Below are positions 37,901 through 49,103 of a DNA stretch of 64,000 nucleotides, piece by piece. The notes beneath the pieces are model-generated. The model saw only the letters and a list, made by a program, of their open reading frames with translations. It did not search any database and had not been told where the DNA came from. The position numbers and the translations under genes were made by a program. The first letter of the stretch is position 1. The number at the start of each line of letters is the position of its first letter. Source of the stretch: Sphagnum compactum (taxonomy: Eukaryota > Bryophyta > Sphagnopsida > Sphagnales); assembly GCA_965153455.1 (NCBI GenBank), contig OZ234494.1, forward strand, positions 1,426,001-1,490,000, written 5' to 3'.

Positions 37901-38720
37901 GACCCTTATTGTTCATCATGAAGGTGATGATCTTCATCTCTTGCACACATCATAGCTAGTGAACCTTCGTTGCTAGTTGATTTGTGGAAGATGATGCCTT
38001 TTCAATTTACGATCTTCTATTTTATTAGTGTAAGAGAAGTGACCCTTATTGTTCACGATGAAAGTGATGATCCTCATTTTTTCCACACATCACAACCAGT
38101 GCATCTCCATCGCTAGTTGATTTATGGCCAATGCTTTTTTAAGTTTACGACCTTCTATTTTATTAGTGTAAGAGAATTGACCTTTATTGTTCACGATGAA
38201 AGTGATGATCCTCATTTTTTCCACACATCACAACCAGTGCATCTCCATCATTAGTTGATTTATGACCAATGTCTTTTTAAGTTTACAATCTTCTATTTTA
38301 TTAGTGTATGAGAATTGACCTTTATTGTTCACGATGAAGGTGATGATCCTCATTTCTTCCACACATCACAACCAGTGCATCTCCATCGCTAGTTGTTTTA
38401 TGACCGATACTTTTGTAGTTTACGGTCTTCTATTGAATTGATGTATGAGAAAAGACCCTTATTGTTCACAATGAAGGTGATGATCCTCATTTCTTCCACA
38501 CATCACAACCAGTGCATCTCCATCGCTAGTTGATTTATGGCCGATGCCTTTTTAGTTTACAATCTTCTAATTTATTAGTGTATGAGAAGTGACCCTTATT
38601 GTTCACAATGAAGGTGATAATTCTCATTTCTTCCACACATCACAGCCAGTGCACCTCGGTCGCTAGTCGATTTATTGCTGATGCCTTTTCAGTTTACCAT
38701 CTTCTATTTTATTAGTGTAT
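37901..38720. repeat. Tandem array, six units of ~138 bp
   Basis: Units begin with GACC(C)TTATTGTTCA at 37901, 38041, 38179, 38317, 38454 and 38591, giving periods of 140, 138, 138, 137 and 137 bp. Each carries GATGATCCTCATTT, CCACACATCACAACCAGTGC, CTCCATCGCTAGTTGATT and CTTCTATTTTATTAGTGTA. The array ends about 230 bp before the start codon of the OSB-PPR pseudogene, so it could sit in or near that locus's promoter. Confidence 0.9.
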
Positions 38721-38947
38721 TAGTGGTGTCCTGATTGTTATGTTCTTTCATGACATAACATGTTCTCGTGCTTTTCTTTGGAGGGACCTTGTGACTGGCA
38801 CTCACAAGGTCATGACTGCACTGATTCTTGTTGTCTTTTGTTTTGTTTTGGTTGTGGAACTGGAACAGTCTTTACCTTCACCATATTATTGTGGAGTCTT
38901 TTGTGCAGTCTTGTAGATGTGAATTCGATCGGCTGGTGTATACTCTG

Positions 38948-41345
38948 ATGGCAGAGATGTCAGCAGCATCATCTACAGGTGCTGTTCAGAGTTGGGTAGT
39001 CAAGCAATTTTTTTTTCTCTGAGTTAGTGGACACTGTCAAGTGCATGTGACAGCTTCTGGTTCAGTGCCACAGGGCTGGAGGAGCCTCAGAAGCAGGAAA
39101 TCTTTTGATAGGTGTAGCAGGTCCCACTCTCAGGTAAGCAATTGAGTAGAGACTTGTGAGTAGACAAATCACTTGTGATGTCCATCCTCAGCAGCAAAGT
39201 GATCCTCAGCAGCAATCCTCGTTTGTTTCCGATGATGCAATAGTTGTGGATCACCATCTGTATGTACTGTAGTCTTAGCTGCTTGATTTTGTGGGTATTT
39301 CTTATGAAATTTGATTGAAATTTGATTGGTGTGTTCTCGATCAACAAGGAGCTGTAGTGTGCAATTTCTTGAGTGTTCAGACATGATTTGATTGTTCAGA
39401 TGGAAGTAGATAAGTGGATGTACATTGGATGCATTGACAATCCGATTGCAGTGCCCATGAGGGTGTATGATATTTCAGTGATTCCCTTGGTTCATGGCAG
39501 GCCAGAGAAGGATGGTTGAAAAACTTTGGCAGCAGTTTTTCTCAGATCCTTCACAGTGGTGGGGTCACAGGCCAGAGAATGTAAATGAAAATGGTCACCA
39601 TCAAAATGCTCTCTGTGGTGCAAGGAGTCAATGCATCATTTGTTGGCTGTGGGTTCTCATAGCCTTACCCTCCACCAGGCTATGCAGGACTGATTAGTTG
39701 GATGGAGGTTTGCTTGTAGGTAAATGAAAGCTACCCAGATTTCAAACATAAGGAGACAAATGATGCTCTGTGGCTCAATGACAGATTGAAGCCCCCATGG
39801 GTGGAAGCAGAGTTGGCAGCAGTGGCACCACGAACTTTACAATTGAGCATTTTTCATTGGAATGCAAGGCTTGCAAGATATGCTAAAACTGGGCAATATG
39901 AGAAGATAAGGCAACTTTTCCAACAAATGCAACAAGAGGACATACCTCCAGACAGTCTCACTTTTGTTCAAGTGCTCAATGCACGTGCAAATTTACAAGC
40001 ACATGAAGAGGGCAGACAAGTACATAAACAGGCCACCCAAAGTGGCTGGGAGTCAAATGTCTGTGTGGGTAGTAGCCTTGTTGACATGTATGCCAAATGT
40101 GGGAGTATGGATGAGGCTTGGAGAGTATTCCACAAAATGCCTGCAATGTTGTCTCTTGGAATGTCATCATTCTCAGATATGTGAAGTGTGGGCAAGGGCA
40201 CAAGGCATTGGATCTCTTTTGACAAATGCAACATGAAGGCATACAGCCAGTCCCTAGAACCTTTCTGGCAGTGCTGAGTGCATGTGTAAGTGTAGTTGCA
40301 ATTGAAGAAGGCAGGTGTGTTCATGAGCAAATCGTTCAAAATGGATACGAGCTTGACGTCTTTGTTGGTAATAACCTCATTGACATGTATGCAAAATGTG
40401 GGAGCATTGAGGATGAATGGCAATGTTGTCTCTTGGAATGCAATGCTTGGAGGGTATGCCATGCATGGGCTTGCTGGAGAAGCTGCTGAATTTTTCAAAT
40501 GGAAGTGTGAAGAAGGTGTAGAGTTGGATAGGGTGACGTTTTTTTCTCTTCTGTGAGCTTGTAGCTCTGCATGGCCAGTGGATGAAGGACTGCACTACTT
40601 TGAATCCATGACTTCAGTTCACAGGATTTCTGCAACAGTAGAGCACTATGTGTGGTTGGTTGATCTTTTTGGCCGTGCTGGTCATCTTGATGAGGCAGAG
40701 GATCTGGTCAGGAGGATGCCCTGCGAGCCTGATACTTCAGTGTGGAGGGCCTTGCTTGCTGCTTGCAGAGTTCACTGCAATGCGGAGATGGGAGAGCACA
40801 TTGCAAAATGAGTTCTTGAAATAGACCTTGAGAATGCTGTGGGCTATGTGTTCTATCAAACAATAATGCTGCTGCTGGCAAGTGGGATCTCAGGTCAAAC
40901 ATTCAATGACAGAGGTTGGAAAGGAGTGTGAAGAAGTAGCCAAGTCGCACCTGAATTGAGGTGAAAGATGTTGTGCATATATTTGTAATAGATGACCAAG
41001 AACATCCTCAGGTGATAGAAATCCATGCAGAACTTAAAAGACTGTCTGGACACTTGAACAGAGCTGGGTATGTGCCAGATACCCAAATTTGTTCAACATG
41101 ATGTAGAGGAGGAAGAGAAGGGTTTTCATTTCTGTTACCGCAGTGAGAAACTGGCCATTGCATTTGGGCTCATCAGCATGCCTCCTGGTACTCCACTCTG
41201 CCTTCTCAAGAATCTGCGTGTATGTGGTGACTGCCTCACTCCCACCAAATTCATCTAAAAGATTGTTGGAAGATCAATCATTGTAAGGGATGCCAATTGC
41301 TTTCACCACTTTGAGGATGGTCTTTGTTCTTGCAGGGATTATTAG
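38948..41345 (+). pseudogene. OSB-like / PPR-DYW fusion gene, frameshifted pseudogene
   Basis: The parent would have been an organelle RNA-editing-type protein. From ATG 38948 an N-terminus (MSAASSTGAVQSWVV) breaks in a T run near 39010. At 39400-39516 comes an OB-fold-like piece (EVDKWMYIGCIDNPIAVPM), then a stop or frameshift at 39517. At 39494-39580 and 39720 onward is the OSB 'PDF' motif (LWQQFFSDPSQWW, YPDFKHKETNDALWL), split by a 139-bp intron at 39581-39719. It runs straight into PPR repeats (WNARLARYAKTGQYEKI; two VDMYAKCGS/IDMYAKCGS copies) with frameshifts near 40140 and 40420 and stops near 40218 and 40554. The E/DYW end (40580-41345) has further breaks between about 40810 and 41070. 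The deaminase His of HSE is Arg (41139-41141), CGDCH is CGDCL, and the final DYW is DY-stop (TAG at 41343). Confidence 0.8.
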
Positions 41346-41898
41346 TGTTGACAGAATTTGGCTTTCACCCCAGTCCCTGGATGAGGCTCTGTGGACTCAA
41401 ATTGTTGCACATGATTGCCATAATTAAGACAAGGGTGTACTGGATTGGAAGTTCCTTGTACTCACTGGACCATGATTTTTAGACCTACATTTTCCAGCAA
41501 GACTGGTTAACAGGTTACCTTCTGTGCCAGATTAATCCTGGGCACGCTGATTTTGGTGTTCATACTTGTTGGATTGGATCCAAAAAATTGGATGGTAGTT
41601 GTGAGTTGTTCATAACCTCAAGACGAAAATGAAAGAAAGCAGTTGTAAGTAGACAAAGTTAGTTGGTAAGCTTACAGATTTAGCTCTTGGAGAACCTTGC
41701 CTTGGTGTGTTCCAGACATCTTAATGACTGTCATGTATTGGATACCCAAGAGGATGAAGTGTTTGTAGGGATGTGTTGCTTTTGTTTTGGGCACACCACC
41801 ATGCGTGTTTTGGTGTGTATATGGTGGGTTGTCAGATAGGAGAATTTCAAGCAGCTATGGAGGCAGGTTGCCCCTGAGAGAACCATTGGTGGAGAAAA
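41346..41898 (+). promoter_or_regulatory. Spacer and presumed promoter/5' UTR of the proteasome gene
   Basis: About 550 bp lies between the PPR pseudogene and the proteasome ATG. It should contain the proteasome promoter. I saw no clear TATA box or known element and no other gene. Confidence 0.45.
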
Positions 41899-44714
41899 AT
41901 GAGTAGAGGAGCAGGTGCTGGATATGATCGTCACATCACCATCTTTTCTCCAGAAGGTCGCCTCTATCAAGTTGGTGAGTTTTTTTGCTTTCCAATTGCA
42001 CATAGAAACACTCTTCATCATCTGTTCCTTGGTTTCACAAGTTTTTTCAGCAATTCCCCAAATGTGATGTGTCAGAGGATGTCACCTTGGAAGAAGACAT
42101 TATACTCATTTGTGTGGTATGTGATCAGAATATGCATTTAAGGCTGTGAAGGCATCAGGTTTGACATCTGTTGGAGTTCGTGGAAAAGATTCGGTTTGCA
42201 TTGTGACTCAAAAGAGAGTGCCAGTATTGCTTCCCTCATACTCCATTCATTTCTCCCCCAACAACATTTTGTACATATTATGTTATGATCAATGTGATCT
42301 AGTTATGTCCTACTTTTGGTTTGTGGGTGGGTGGAACTCATGATGTTGTTGAAAACCCTAACTATGTTTGCAAACTCCATCTTATACAACCATATCTACA
42401 ATCCAACGATTTGATATTTTGTTAAGGTTTATGGGTGCTTAATCTTGTGTATAATGGTGATGGGTAGTATGTGTGTTCATAATGTAGGAAAAGCTTTTAG
42501 ATCATGCAAGCGTGACTCACCTCTTCACCATAACCAAAACCATTGGTCTTCTTGCTACTGGAATGACCGGTATGCCATACACCCTCCTTTGATTTATTTT
42601 TGCAGTGCATTTCTTGTTAAACTTTGCTATCACATGTTATTTTCCTTTCATTGAAGAACTTTTTGCTTGAATCAAAGAGTTGTAGTTATGATGAGTACAA
42701 ATCTTGTTGATGTTTGGGAAGTACCCCAATCCTTGGATTATATTCCCACTTTTCTTCTCTTGTTTATCTTCAGTGTGTTGTCTTCATGGCAATCTTGGTG
42801 GGAACATGGGGTGTTGAAATGTAGCGGATGCAAAGTCATTGGTGCAACATGCTCAAGAAGAAGCTGCAGAGTTTCGTTTTAAACTTGGGTATGAAATACC
42901 AGTAGACTATCTTGCAAAACGGTAAGGTTTGCTTTGAATTCTCATGTTTCTTATAATTGTTTAAACCAAATAAAAGAGCATGGAATTGTGTGGGTAAATG
43001 AAAACATTGTACACAATTACAATGTTTGAAATATGAAATCTCTTCTTATGTGTGTGGATAGAAAAACTAAGATTTTAAATTTGTAAAGATATTAACAAGA
43101 TGTTGATGATGACAATGAAGTGGATTTATCAAGATGGTTGGGAATAGGCTTGCTGATAGATCACAAGTTTACACGCAACATGCATACATGCGACCTCTTG
43201 GAGTTTGTAAGTCTTGTTGAACATGTCTTGCACAAGAAACAAACTAATACTAGAGAAGGAATGATTTCTCAGTTGAACATGATAAGAAGCAATTTACCCA
43301 TCCTTTTGGAATGATAATAATGTGCAGCTGCAATGTTAGTTGGCATGGATAGTGAAAACGGTCCACAGTTGTACAAATGTGATCCTGCTGGCCACTTTGT
43401 TGGTTACAAAGTAAGACCACATCACCATCCATCTCCACATTATGTAGATGATAGATGTCACACAACAAGCAAAGCATAATGTACTCAAAGACACTTTGTA
43501 GTGAATTTGTAGTTATTTGTGTATATCCCTGTTTAGAAATAGAGGAGGGATATTATTCCTATTCCTTAAAAGTGTGAGAATTTTACACCTACGTATAAGT
43601 AGGTGTAAGATCTCGCAGGTGTGTGATCCATCACGCCTTCAAGGAGTAGGCATGAAGAACCTCCCTCTCCTACACCTCGCGATCTACCATATGTTTAGGT
43701 TATGATAACCTTCACCATGCATAAGCCAACGGGTCAAGGACATTCCCAAAGTGCAAGGTGGGACAAGGCTAATGTCTTGTCTTAGGCCTTTTATTTGTGG
43801 AAGGTCCTTACACTTTCACTAGGATTAAAAGTTCTTTGATTCCACAATAGATGAATATAATGTAATTACTAATGGGCAATTTATTTGAACTTCTGCAAAA
43901 CCTTTCATGGATGAAACAAATGGGTGTCTTGATGAGAGGGCTTCTAGATCAAAATGGAGACTTATGATTTGCTTTTATCTTGTGGTACCTTGAGATTGTA
44001 AGTAAATGATTGATTACTCTTCATGTAATCCAAGTCATAAGCAAATCATTTCACTACAACATTACAATGTTTAGTCATTAATACCCAAAGATAAAATGCA
44101 TCAATATTTTTTCATCATAAAATTGATTAGCCTACATGTAGGCAACAAGCTCAGGATTGAAAGAACAAGAGGCAATTCATTTCTTGGAAAAAAAGATGAG
44201 GAACAATCCTCTACTATCTTATGACGAGACTGTGCAAGTAAGGATGTCCCCTCCCCCATTTAGAAGTCATTGGTGCAAGTCTTTTTCAACAAGTGCATTC
44301 AACACTCATTTGAAAGGAATGGAAAACATGCAAATAATAAAATATTTTGTTAGTTAGTATATTGATTTGTGTTTTTGACCTGAATGCATTGATCAAATAT
44401 GGGGTTGAAACTAGCTTTTGGTGGGGTTTCAATAGACTGCAATTTCAGCCTTGCAATCGATTTTGTCAGAGGATTTCAAAGCTACAGAATTGGAGGTATT
44501 AATTTTATTTTCATTTTGATGCCATGTGTTTTGGCATTGAATGAACCATGGAAATTATCAGTTGGGCTAATTTGCATTATACTAGACTTATTGTGTTGCA
44601 TATGTGTGATTAATGTGTTAGGTTGGAGTGGTGAGTGTGGCCAATATAAACTTCCATGTTTTATCAATAGAGGAGATCAACCATCATTTGATTTCGATAA
44701 GTGACCGTGATTAG
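41899..44714 (+). CDS. PAA: 20S proteasome subunit alpha-1 (alpha type-6), complete gene
   Basis: This is a structural alpha-ring subunit of the 20S proteasome, in cytosol and nucleus. The exons are 41899-41974, 42129-42223, 42488-42569, 42825-42921, 43148-43206, 43328-43410, 44142-44237, 44436-44495 and 44622-44714. They total 741 nt, giving 246 residues, the family's usual length. All junctions are GT-AG, in phase, with no stops. The alpha signature [20 protein letters not shown] is at residues 9-28. Other conserved stretches are [62 protein letters not shown] and the C-terminus ISISDRD. The start is the ATG before SRGAGAGYD. Small exons make the gene almost invisible to single-frame searches. 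Members have no catalytic Thr, as expected for an alpha subunit. Confidence 0.94.
43583..43608. repeat. Perfect hairpin in proteasome intron 6
   Basis: TTACACCTAC (43583-43592), a 6-base loop, then GTAGGTGTAA (43599-43608) form a perfect 10-bp stem. It lies in the longest intron (43411-44141), next to a GC-richer patch (43600-43690), which suggests a small inserted repeat. Confidence 0.6.
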
Positions 44715-45827
44715 TGCTTATAACTACACTAAACCCATTATCAAATGACAAGGTAAAGTAATTTTATAATAAAGTAATGTTTATTTAATCCTTTTTATTC
44801 AAAATTCTTGAATGCACCTCATCATGCCCCCTCTTCTACAAATCATACATTGATTGCTGAAGTGTGAAGATATTTTCCTTTGTCCATGATTAGTTTGTGA
44901 ATAGCCATTTAATGGAAAATTAATATATTTAACACAAATTGTTAATTTATTCCAAGACATGGATTTTCAAGTTTCAAATTGAAAGCTTGTGAAGCAATTT
45001 GAAAATTGGTGAGCTCTCGTAGAAATGTAAAGTGGACAAATGTTTCATGAATGATGCATGCATACAATGTCATAATTAAATTAAATGGAATTTGTTCTAA
45101 CTAACTTATTTATCCTACTTTGAACAATATTGGGGAATTGTTGTCCACTTCAATACACCATTGAAATAGCTAGTACTAAGGTAAACTGGCCCATCACCAA
45201 ACAGAAGTTGGTCATCGAGCACCCATGTAGTGCAAGAACTAACCTATGTTAAAACAAAAAAAAATTTATGGGTGTTGTTTTTTTAACCCATTACCAAACG
45301 TTTGGTTTAGAAGAAAATTGTTCTTAATTTTTCATATTGGTGACCAGCCATCAAATTTTAGTGTTTGGTATTAGGGGTCTAGGTGGGCACATTTGTAAAA
45401 GAATTGAATAATATTACAAGGTATTAATTTAGTGATGGGCCATGAGTTGATTTTCATTATGCAAGGGGGGAAACATGAAGAGTATTTTTAATGTTTAGTT
45501 AGGAAAAAAAATGGTTCAATTTTACACCAACCCCAAGTTTGGAGTGGGAATGAGTGTTTGGTCATAGGCAATTGGAGTGCACATTAAAATGAGTATCACC
45601 ATGGTGATGGGGTGCAAATGTCATGTTAAATAGCACACAACTAACCATAAACAAGGATTAGGGTTTATGAGAATCCAATAATAGTAGGTACACATTAATT
45701 AAGACTTCCAATTTCCCCCCAAATCCAAGCATATCCAATTCCCACCAAAATTAATTTGCCAAATTCATAAGGCAAGGTTTGGATTCACAATCCTAACTTT
45801 CAAATTCACAAGCAAAATTCTTTCAAC
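44715..45827. other. Gene-free spacer downstream of PAA
   Basis: It should include the 3' UTR of the proteasome gene. No other gene, transposon domain or structured repeat was recognised. Confidence 0.5.
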
Positions 45828-46115
45828 ATGTCAAAGTTTTCAAATTGTGAGAGAGATACTTTAAGATCTTTCATCAACATTTTGAGAGCATATGGGTTAG
45901 ACCAACAAAAGGAAAGTAACATAGGAGTTGTAGAGAGTTTTAAATTAATAACAAAAATCTTAGCATATCAACCAGAGCAAAGAGGGCATCTTAAAATAGC
46001 CCAAAGAAAACTAGAAGAACTAAAGGTAGATCAGCAGAATCTAAATAGTAGAGTAGTCATTGAAGATCTACAACATCTTGAACATCAAGGATCAGATCCT
46101 AGTGTTATCAAATAA
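45828..46115 (+). CDS. Unrecognised small ORF, helical and charged
   Basis: This is an ATG-started frame of 95 residues with protein-like composition (MSKFSNCERDTLRSFINILR at the start; KLEELKVDQQNLNSRVVIED later), predicted helical and possibly coiled. No known domain was recognised. After the stop the same kind of sequence seems to continue (GTHDSDVDVKGQLKKL), so it may be a broken piece of a longer gene, for instance the N-terminal part of the DDE transposon whose C-terminal relic lies at 48471-49103. That link is speculative. Confidence 0.3.
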   Translation: MSKFSNCERDTLRSFINILRAYGLDQQKESNIGVVESFKLITKILAYQPEQRGHLKIAQRKLEELKVDQQNLNSRVVIEDLQHLEHQGSDPSVIK

Positions 46116-46739
46116 GGGATAGGAACTCATGATTCAGATGTGGATGTGAAGGGACAATTAAAAAAACTTGCAATATATCAACTTTACAACCAAAAGTTCA
46201 AGAAATTTCTACGTTACCATTGGGTATAGAGTTCCATAATTTGTAGATACAATCTAGGTAGTCATAAGAGAAGCAGATTTTATCCAACTCCAAAAAATTG
46301 TAGTTTGTTGTACACACCTACTACCTATACAAAAAAATAGACCATGATTTAATTTGGGATGACTTTGAATAGTTTTATGCATTGATAACTTCTTCCCAAC
46401 AAGTAGAAACATATGTATTTTAGACATACCTTGACTTGTCATATTTCCTTGAGAGTTAGGCAAAATTCAAAAAATTTAATTTTGTACATTATTAAAAATT
46501 GGCCAGAATGTAACCACTCTATTTGTGATTACATGCAACTATTAGTTATTTGCAATTACATTTGAACATTTTGGCAACTATTTCTTATGTTGGTCATATT
46601 TGCAATTACATTGCAACTAATTTGTGACTATTTTGGTGTTCATTCTTCCATGTGAACAACATTTGGTTTTGTTTTCATTCAAGAAAAACAATTTATGTCC
46701 CATTAAGTGCAAGTGTGACCAATTTAATTACAACCCTAT

Positions 46740-48060
46740 GAATATAAAAAGTTTATTTTGTGAATTCAAAGGAATATAATTGCGTGTATTAAGATTTATA
46801 AATGTATATTTTGAATTTATATGAATAACCATATTAAATGTGTATTCAACTATTATTATTAGCATAAATGGCCTTGATATTATGGTTACACTAAATAGTG
46901 TATATTTTGGGTATATTAAAATTTTATGTAGGATATTTGTTAAATATATTGTGCCCATATTACAAGTTTATTTAAACCATCTTATTATACTTCTTACAAT
47001 TATTTTAATTATTAGTATTTATATTATATTATATATTTATATTAATTACATGTAATACAAATTTAATTTCAATATTATCTTTGACTAAAATTTTAAAATA
47101 GTAATATTTTACTACATAATGATCATATTGTTGATGATGATGATATTAAAATGATAAGAAAAAAATTATATAATTACTGAAGTAATTATTTAAAAATTAA
47201 TATATTAATATATTGTTATTAAATTTTTTTATATGACTAATGGACTTATTAAGATTTAATTTTTGTTTACTAAAAATTAAAAATTAATTATAATAAATCA
47301 TAATAGCTTTAACAAGCGACATAATAATAATTATAATAATAATAACAACAACTAACCTATGATAACTACAAAATACAACATTATTATTATTATTATTATA
47401 AAATAATCAATTATGAATTATTATTAGATTAATATAATAATTACTAGGAAATATTAATATATAGTTTTAAGTTTTTATATTTCAAATTTATAATTGATAT
47501 TTATTAATTATTAATAAATAATGATTATAATCAATTATTGATATATAGTTTTTATTTTCAATTCTATTATTTTATTATTTTGTAAGTAATATTGTATTGG
47601 TTAGAATGGAAATCTGATAAATTATTATACAAACCTAGAAATTATTTTCGAAGGAAAAAATATACTTATTAAAAATATAAAATATTTATTGTAATGGTTC
47701 ATAAATAACTTTAATGAGTGAAGTAATAATATGAATAATAAAAATAAAATAGTTAACCTTGGCTACCAATTAGGTACAATAATAATTTAATTATTGTTAT
47801 TGTTATTATTAAATATTTACATTTATAAAATTTTATTAACTATATAAGTGAAAAATAATAATGGGAATAATTATAATAAAACAGTTAGCCTAGGCAGGTT
47901 TTAATTATATTATTAGATATTAAAAAATTAGTACTCAATATTAATAATTAATAATTATTAATTATTAAATACTAAATATTTCATTTATTTATTTGGTTAC
48001 AAAATAACAATTTATTAGTTAATTAGTTAGCTAATTAGTTGACACTTACCCGTTTAATTA
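46740..48060. repeat. Extremely AT-rich low-complexity island
   Basis: About 1.3 kb consists almost wholly of AAT/ATT/TTA words (for example ATAATAATAATAA and TTATTATTATTAT). G and C are rare, much rarer than in the already AT-rich flanks. No coding potential is credible here. Such tracts may serve as matrix-attachment DNA or be expanded microsatellites. Confidence 0.7.
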
Positions 48061-48063
48061 TAT

Positions 48064-48211
48064 ACTTTTCAAGATGAGAATGAAAGCCAAACATATGGCA
48101 TAAACTTTTTTAGTTACAAGCAATTTGCAACTAAAAATGTTGAATTGCAAATAACTTGTAATCAAAAATTTTATCTCATATGTTTTGGCTTTCATTCTCG
48201 TCTTGAAAAGT
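48064..48211. mobile_element. Foldback element (MITE-like hairpin), 148 bp
   Basis: Arms 48064-48097 and 48177-48211 are inverted copies with one substitution and one indel (ACTTTTCAAGA.GAGAATG, AAGCCAAA-CATATG). Pairing continues less perfectly inward (TTACAAG..ATTTGCAA), so nearly all of the element folds into one long hairpin. It contains no ORF. A Stowaway-like MITE or a hairpin small-RNA precursor would both look like this. Confidence 0.65.
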
Positions 48212-48310
48212 ACATAAACAAGGTGTTTTGTCTTACATTTTCATATTTAAAAACATGGGCATATGGGATGACTCAATAAAAATGACTTAACCCAAAATAA
48301 AATATAAATA

Positions 48311-48462
48311 TTCACGTACTTGCACCTAACTACCTACTTCCTTAACTTACCTACCTACTTTTCTACCTACCTACTTACCTAAACATGTATTTGGCTTAGG
48401 TAGGTAAATAGGTTTTATTTAGATAGGTGTTTAGTCTAGATGGGTAGGTAGGTACCTAGTTC
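48311..48462. repeat. (ACCTA)n / (TAGGT)n foldback tract
   Basis: ACCTACCTACTTACCT units up to about 48380 are followed by TAGGTAGGTAAATAGG units, giving an inverted arrangement like those at 15420 and 35184. It abuts the truncated left edge of the DDE transposase relic. Confidence 0.7.
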
Positions 48463-48470
48463 AACTAGGA

Positions 48471-49103
48471 CCCCATGTCACCATTGAGGTAATTGAACAA
48501 GCTCAAGAGTTTGGATTGGATATGATTACTCTACCTTCACATACATCTCATGCACTTTAGCCCATAGATGTGGCTTGTTTCAAGCTTTTCAAAACTGTTT
48601 TCGAAAAGGAAAGAAACATAGCAATGGTTAAGAAGAATTACATAGAACTAGATAAGATAACATTGGTAAGGTGGGTAGACAAAACACTAGATTTAACATT
48701 TACAAGACAAAATATCATGTCAAGGTTCAAAGGTACATGGATTTGGCCACTTAACCCTAGGGCTATGGATTCAAAAATTGGCCCTAGTATTATGTACACA
48801 TTGCATAATCAAGCCAAGGAAGAAGAAGAACCACAACAAGATGATGGTGAAGAAGACTAAATAGAACATATAGTTACAATGGAGCTCATCAACATAGGCT
48901 CAACAATAAAAGTTCCAAATATTACTAGTTTATCTAAAGGTCAACCTAGGTATTATGTGAACATGCCTAGAATTCCTATAGTCACTAACCATGCATTTGT
49001 AATAGAGTCAAAGAACATGGTTGAAAATTTGGCACAACTTTCATTGGATGAAACTACAGAGTTTAGAAATTTTGAAAGTTCACTTCAAGTGGCATTAGCA
49101 TAG
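48471..49103 (+). pseudogene. DDE-superfamily (pogo/CENP-B-type) transposase relic
   Basis: One frame reads HVTIEVIEQAQEFGLDMITL, then PSHTSHAL-stop-PIDVACFKLFK. In pogo/Tigger-like transposases this is the conserved region after the second catalytic Asp (DGHGSH..LPxHTSHxLQPLDV). The stop replaces the Gln of HALQPLDV. The frame continues with LVRWVDKTLDLTFTRQNI and FKGTWIWPLNPRAM, also typical, then an acidic stretch, a TAA at 48858-48860 and more open frame to 49103. Everything upstream of GPHVT, including both catalytic Asp residues, is missing and replaced by the ACCTA tract, so the copy is 5'-truncated and inactive. Further downstream, 49390-49605 has another open stretch with one stop that may be the last part. 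Confidence 0.75.

Noticed and set aside
39087-40595. Minus-strand ORFs across the OSB-PPR pseudogene
   Set aside because: They are antisense shadows of the PPR and PDF codons; the + strand carries the recognisable motifs.
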